NCBI GenBank assembly: GCA_004554385.1
Contig: SFMO01000155.1
Location: forward strand, 1-52,466
Origin: Ruminococcus flavefaciens
Lineage (GTDB): Bacteria; Bacillota; Clostridia; Oscillospirales; Ruminococcaceae
Direction of reading: 5' to 3'
DNA length: 52,466 nt
Shown here: in pieces, positions 50,796-52,466 of the stretch
Position numbering within the stretch: the first letter of the stretch is position 1
Layout of the letters: every line of letters starts with the position of its first letter
Position numbers and translations under genes: made by a program
The notes under the pieces: generated by a model
The model's input: only the letters and a program-made list of their open reading frames with translations
The model's database searches: none
Told to the model about the DNA's origin: nothing

Positions 50796-50867
50796 TGAGC
50801 ATGCGTTTGGCATAACGACTTTGTCTGCTTATTCACCTTAAATTATAACTTAAAAGGAGCTGTTGGT

Positions 50868-52163
50868 ATGAATTTTTATGAGCTTTTAAACGGAATATCT
50901 GAAGGAGTCTTTGACGAACAGTTCCGCATGCTCTACGGGAGCAGTGAAAGAGCTGTACTTCGTGCAAGAGCACGTTACCTCAGTGCGGCAGAGAATTTTT
51001 CGAGAATGAAGCCTGATTGCAGCGAGATACACGTATATTCGGCGTCGGGACGCACGGAGATAGGCGGAAATCACACAGACCATCAGAACGGCTGTGTACT
51101 GGCGGCAGCAGTTAGTCTCGACATGATAGCCATAGTCTCGTTCCATGAGGAGGGCGTGATACGCGTGAACTCGGAGGGCTACCCTCAGATAGCCGTGTCC
51201 CTTGACGAGCTTGGTGTGAAAGAGGAGGAGAAGGGGACTTCTGCGGCACTTATCCGCGGAATTGCAGAAAGATTTGCTGAAATGGGTGCGAAGGCGGGCG
51301 GATTTGACGTCTATATAACATCAGACGTGCTCAGCGGAAGCGGACTTTCTTCATCGGCTGCATTTGAGATACTTATCGGGACTATTATAAATAATCAGTA
51401 CAACGGCGGAGCTGCGTCTCCTGTGGAGCTTGCTGCTATAGGGCAGTATGCTGAAAAGGTCTATTTCGGCAAAGCAAGCGGACTTATGGATCAGACTGTG
51501 TGCGCATACGGAGGCTTTGTCGCCATAGATTTCGAGGAGCCCGACGCTCCGAGGATTACCGGTGTGGATTTTGATTTTGAACGTGCAGGCTACTCTGTGT
51601 GTATAACCGACACCAAGGGAAGCCACGCTGATCTGTCCGCCGAGTACAGTGCGGTATCTTCGGAAATGGAACATGTGGCGGAGGTACTTGGCTGCGGCTG
51701 CCTTCGTGAAGCCGACGAGGAGGAGTTTTACAGCAAGCTCCCGAAGCTGCGAGAGGTATGCACTGACAGGGAGCTCCTTCGTGCAGCTCATTTCTTTGCC
51801 GAGAATACACGTGCGGCAGAGGAAGCGCAGGCGCTTGCAGACGGTGATACGGAGAGATTCTTCCGTCTTGTCAGCGAGTCGGGGACTTCCTCGGCAGAGC
51901 TGCTTCAGAATCTTTACTCAAACAAGACGCCTCAGTTACAGCAGATACCTCTTGCCATTATGCTGAGCAAGCGATTCCTCGGTGAAAACGGAGTTGTGAG
52001 AGTTCATGGCGGCGGCTTTGCAGGAACTGTGCAGGCATTTGTGCCAAGCTATCTTGCTGCTGATTATGCTGCGGAAATGGACCGTGTATTCGGCGATGGC
52101 AGTTGCTGTGTACTGACAATAAGACCTGTGGGCGGATACGAGATTTTAGCCGTCAGCCGTTAG
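50868..52163 (+). CDS. galK: Galactokinase-family GHMP kinase
   Basis: 431 residues. The galactokinase signature reads GRTEIGGNHTDHQNG (about 60-74), a form common in Ruminococcaceae, followed by the GHMP ATP loop LSGSGLSSSAAFEILIG and the C-terminal HGGGFAGTVQAFVP. It phosphorylates galactose at C1 for the Leloir pathway; the variant signature leaves room for another sugar. AAAGGAG is 8 bases before the ATG. No galT or galE adjoins it. Confidence 0.88.
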   Translation: MNFYELLNGISEGVFDEQFRMLYGSSERAVLRARARYLSAAENFSRMKPDCSEIHVYSASGRTEIGGNHTDHQNGCVLAAAVSLDMIAIVSFHEEGVIRVNSEGYPQIAVSLDELGVKEEEKGTSAALIRGIAERFAEMGAKAGGFDVYITSDVLSGSGLSSSAAFEILIGTIINNQYNGGAASPVELAAIGQYAEKVYFGKASGLMDQTVCAYGGFVAIDFEEPDAPRITGVDFDFERAGYSVCITDTKGSHADLSAEYSAVSSEMEHVAEVLGCGCLREADEEEFYSKLPKLREVCTDRELLRAAHFFAENTRAAEEAQALADGDTERFFRLVSESGTSSAELLQNLYSNKTPQLQQIPLAIMLSKRFLGENGVVRVHGGGFAGTVQAFVPSYLAADYAAEMDRVFGDGSCCVLTIRPVGGYEILAVSR

Positions 52164-52167
52164 CCAA

Positions 52168-52419
52168 TTGTAGGGGACGCCTTCTCTTACAAGGCGTCCC
52201 CTCTCAAAAAACAGTCCACCGGACTGTTTTTTGATTCACCCCTTGCGAGGCGCCTTCGTATTGTTTTGCTGTTCTCTGAAAGCTGTGAACAGCGACCAGA
52301 GGCGCTGCCTCTGACCTTACCGGTCCGTCCCCTCTGTCCTTCGGACATCTCCCCATCTTATGGGGAGTCACTCCGCCAAAGGAACACAGTCCCTTTGGAA
52401 TCCCGTTCATGGGCTCGGC
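52168..52419 (-). repeat. Interspersed hairpin-mosaic repeat, copy C
   Basis: Read on the minus strand it repeats copy A nearly base for base at its start (GAGCCCATGAACGGGATTCC), keeps the AGAGGCAGCGCCTCT and CAGTCC/GGACTG modules, includes the GACTCCCCAT to GGGGAGATG module seen in copy B, and ends in GGGGACGCC/GGCGTCCCC. That last stem may serve as the galK terminator. Confidence 0.85.
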
Positions 52420-52429
52420 GTACTTATCG

Positions 52430-52466
52430 CGCTGTAAGCGATGTACAAATATCATTTCTTATATTA
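52430..52466 (+). repeat. Interspersed repeat R1, copy 4, truncated by the window edge
   Basis: GCGCTGTAAGCGATGTACAAATATCATTTCTTATATTA matches the matching part of copy 2 (22806-22843, minus strand) base for base; the rest lies outside the window. Confidence 0.75.

Noticed and set aside
1..52466. CRISPR arrays, insertion-sequence transposases, prophage, toxin-antitoxin pairs and rRNA
   Set aside because: Looked for and not seen. Repeats present are irregularly spaced and have no spacer-repeat order.

Overview
The window reads as a fibre-degrading Ruminococcus, closest in style to the R. flavefaciens group. The basis is two large secreted family 9 glycoside hydrolases that end in Ruminococcus-type dockerins, a cohesin-plus-dockerin protein, a dockerin-bearing SGNH hydrolase, a GH130 manno-oligosaccharide phosphorylase, a SCIFF peptide locus and a Gram-positive core gene order. 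No species assignment was computed. Both ends of the window lie inside copies of one interspersed repeat, so it may be a contig that broke at repeats.

Layout. 1-400: repeat and hairpins. 440-4857 (minus): ispH-rpsA fusion, plsC and cmk, preceded by a cohesin-dockerin adaptor. 5077-8905 (minus): tepA, ftsK/spoIIIE and a DIP1984-family gene. 9311-15269 (plus): two dockerin GH9 cellulases with separate promoters and terminators. 15413-18911 (plus): a DUF2974/Mbeg1-like hydrolase and mutS2. 18952-22729 (minus): a manganese-type CDF transporter, a zinc-ribbon protein and a large sugar-sensor-like AraC regulator. 22741-23150: composite repeat. 23248-26599 (plus): an ABC-F gene behind a long leader with a premature terminator, then a dockerin-SGNH protein. 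26633-29150 (plus): SCIFF peptide, its radical SAM maturase and an AraC regulator. 29389-32159 (plus): a VanY-like membrane protein that lacks key residues and an orphan peptide-binding lipoprotein. 32279-34748 (plus): rpmG-secE-nusG-rplK-rplA. 34902-38219 (minus): greA-lysS and two membrane proteins of unknown role. 38585-43221 (minus): ftsE-ftsX, an M23 hydrolase and an S41 protease. 43300-44385 (minus): a PucR/CdaR-like regulator. 44639-47960 (minus): a divergent D-Ala-D-Ala ligase homologue, DUF1934 and argS. 48350-49345 (plus): unknown membrane protein. 49395-50414 (minus): GH130. 50593-50795: probable structured non-coding RNA. 50868-52163 (plus): galactokinase family. 52168-52466: repeat.

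How the genes fit together. The GH9 enzymes, the SGNH protein and the cohesin adaptor are cellulosome parts, with two visibly different dockerin types. GH130 and the galactokinase homologue handle hemicellulose sugars inside the cell. FtsEX with the adjacent coiled-coil M23 protein is a cell-separation module. Recognised promoters share one pattern, TTGACT (or close) - 17 - TATAAT.

Most worth following up: a Ddl homologue that has lost several catalytic and metal-binding residues; a VanY homologue missing its third zinc ligand and catalytic Glu; a probable ncRNA at 50593-50795; an attenuator leader with a 29-codon upstream ORF before the ABC-F gene; a switch-like 5' UTR before the second GH9; paired L1-type sites around rplK; and a repeat family whose hairpins covary between copies. 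No tRNA, rRNA, CRISPR array or insertion-sequence transposase was found.
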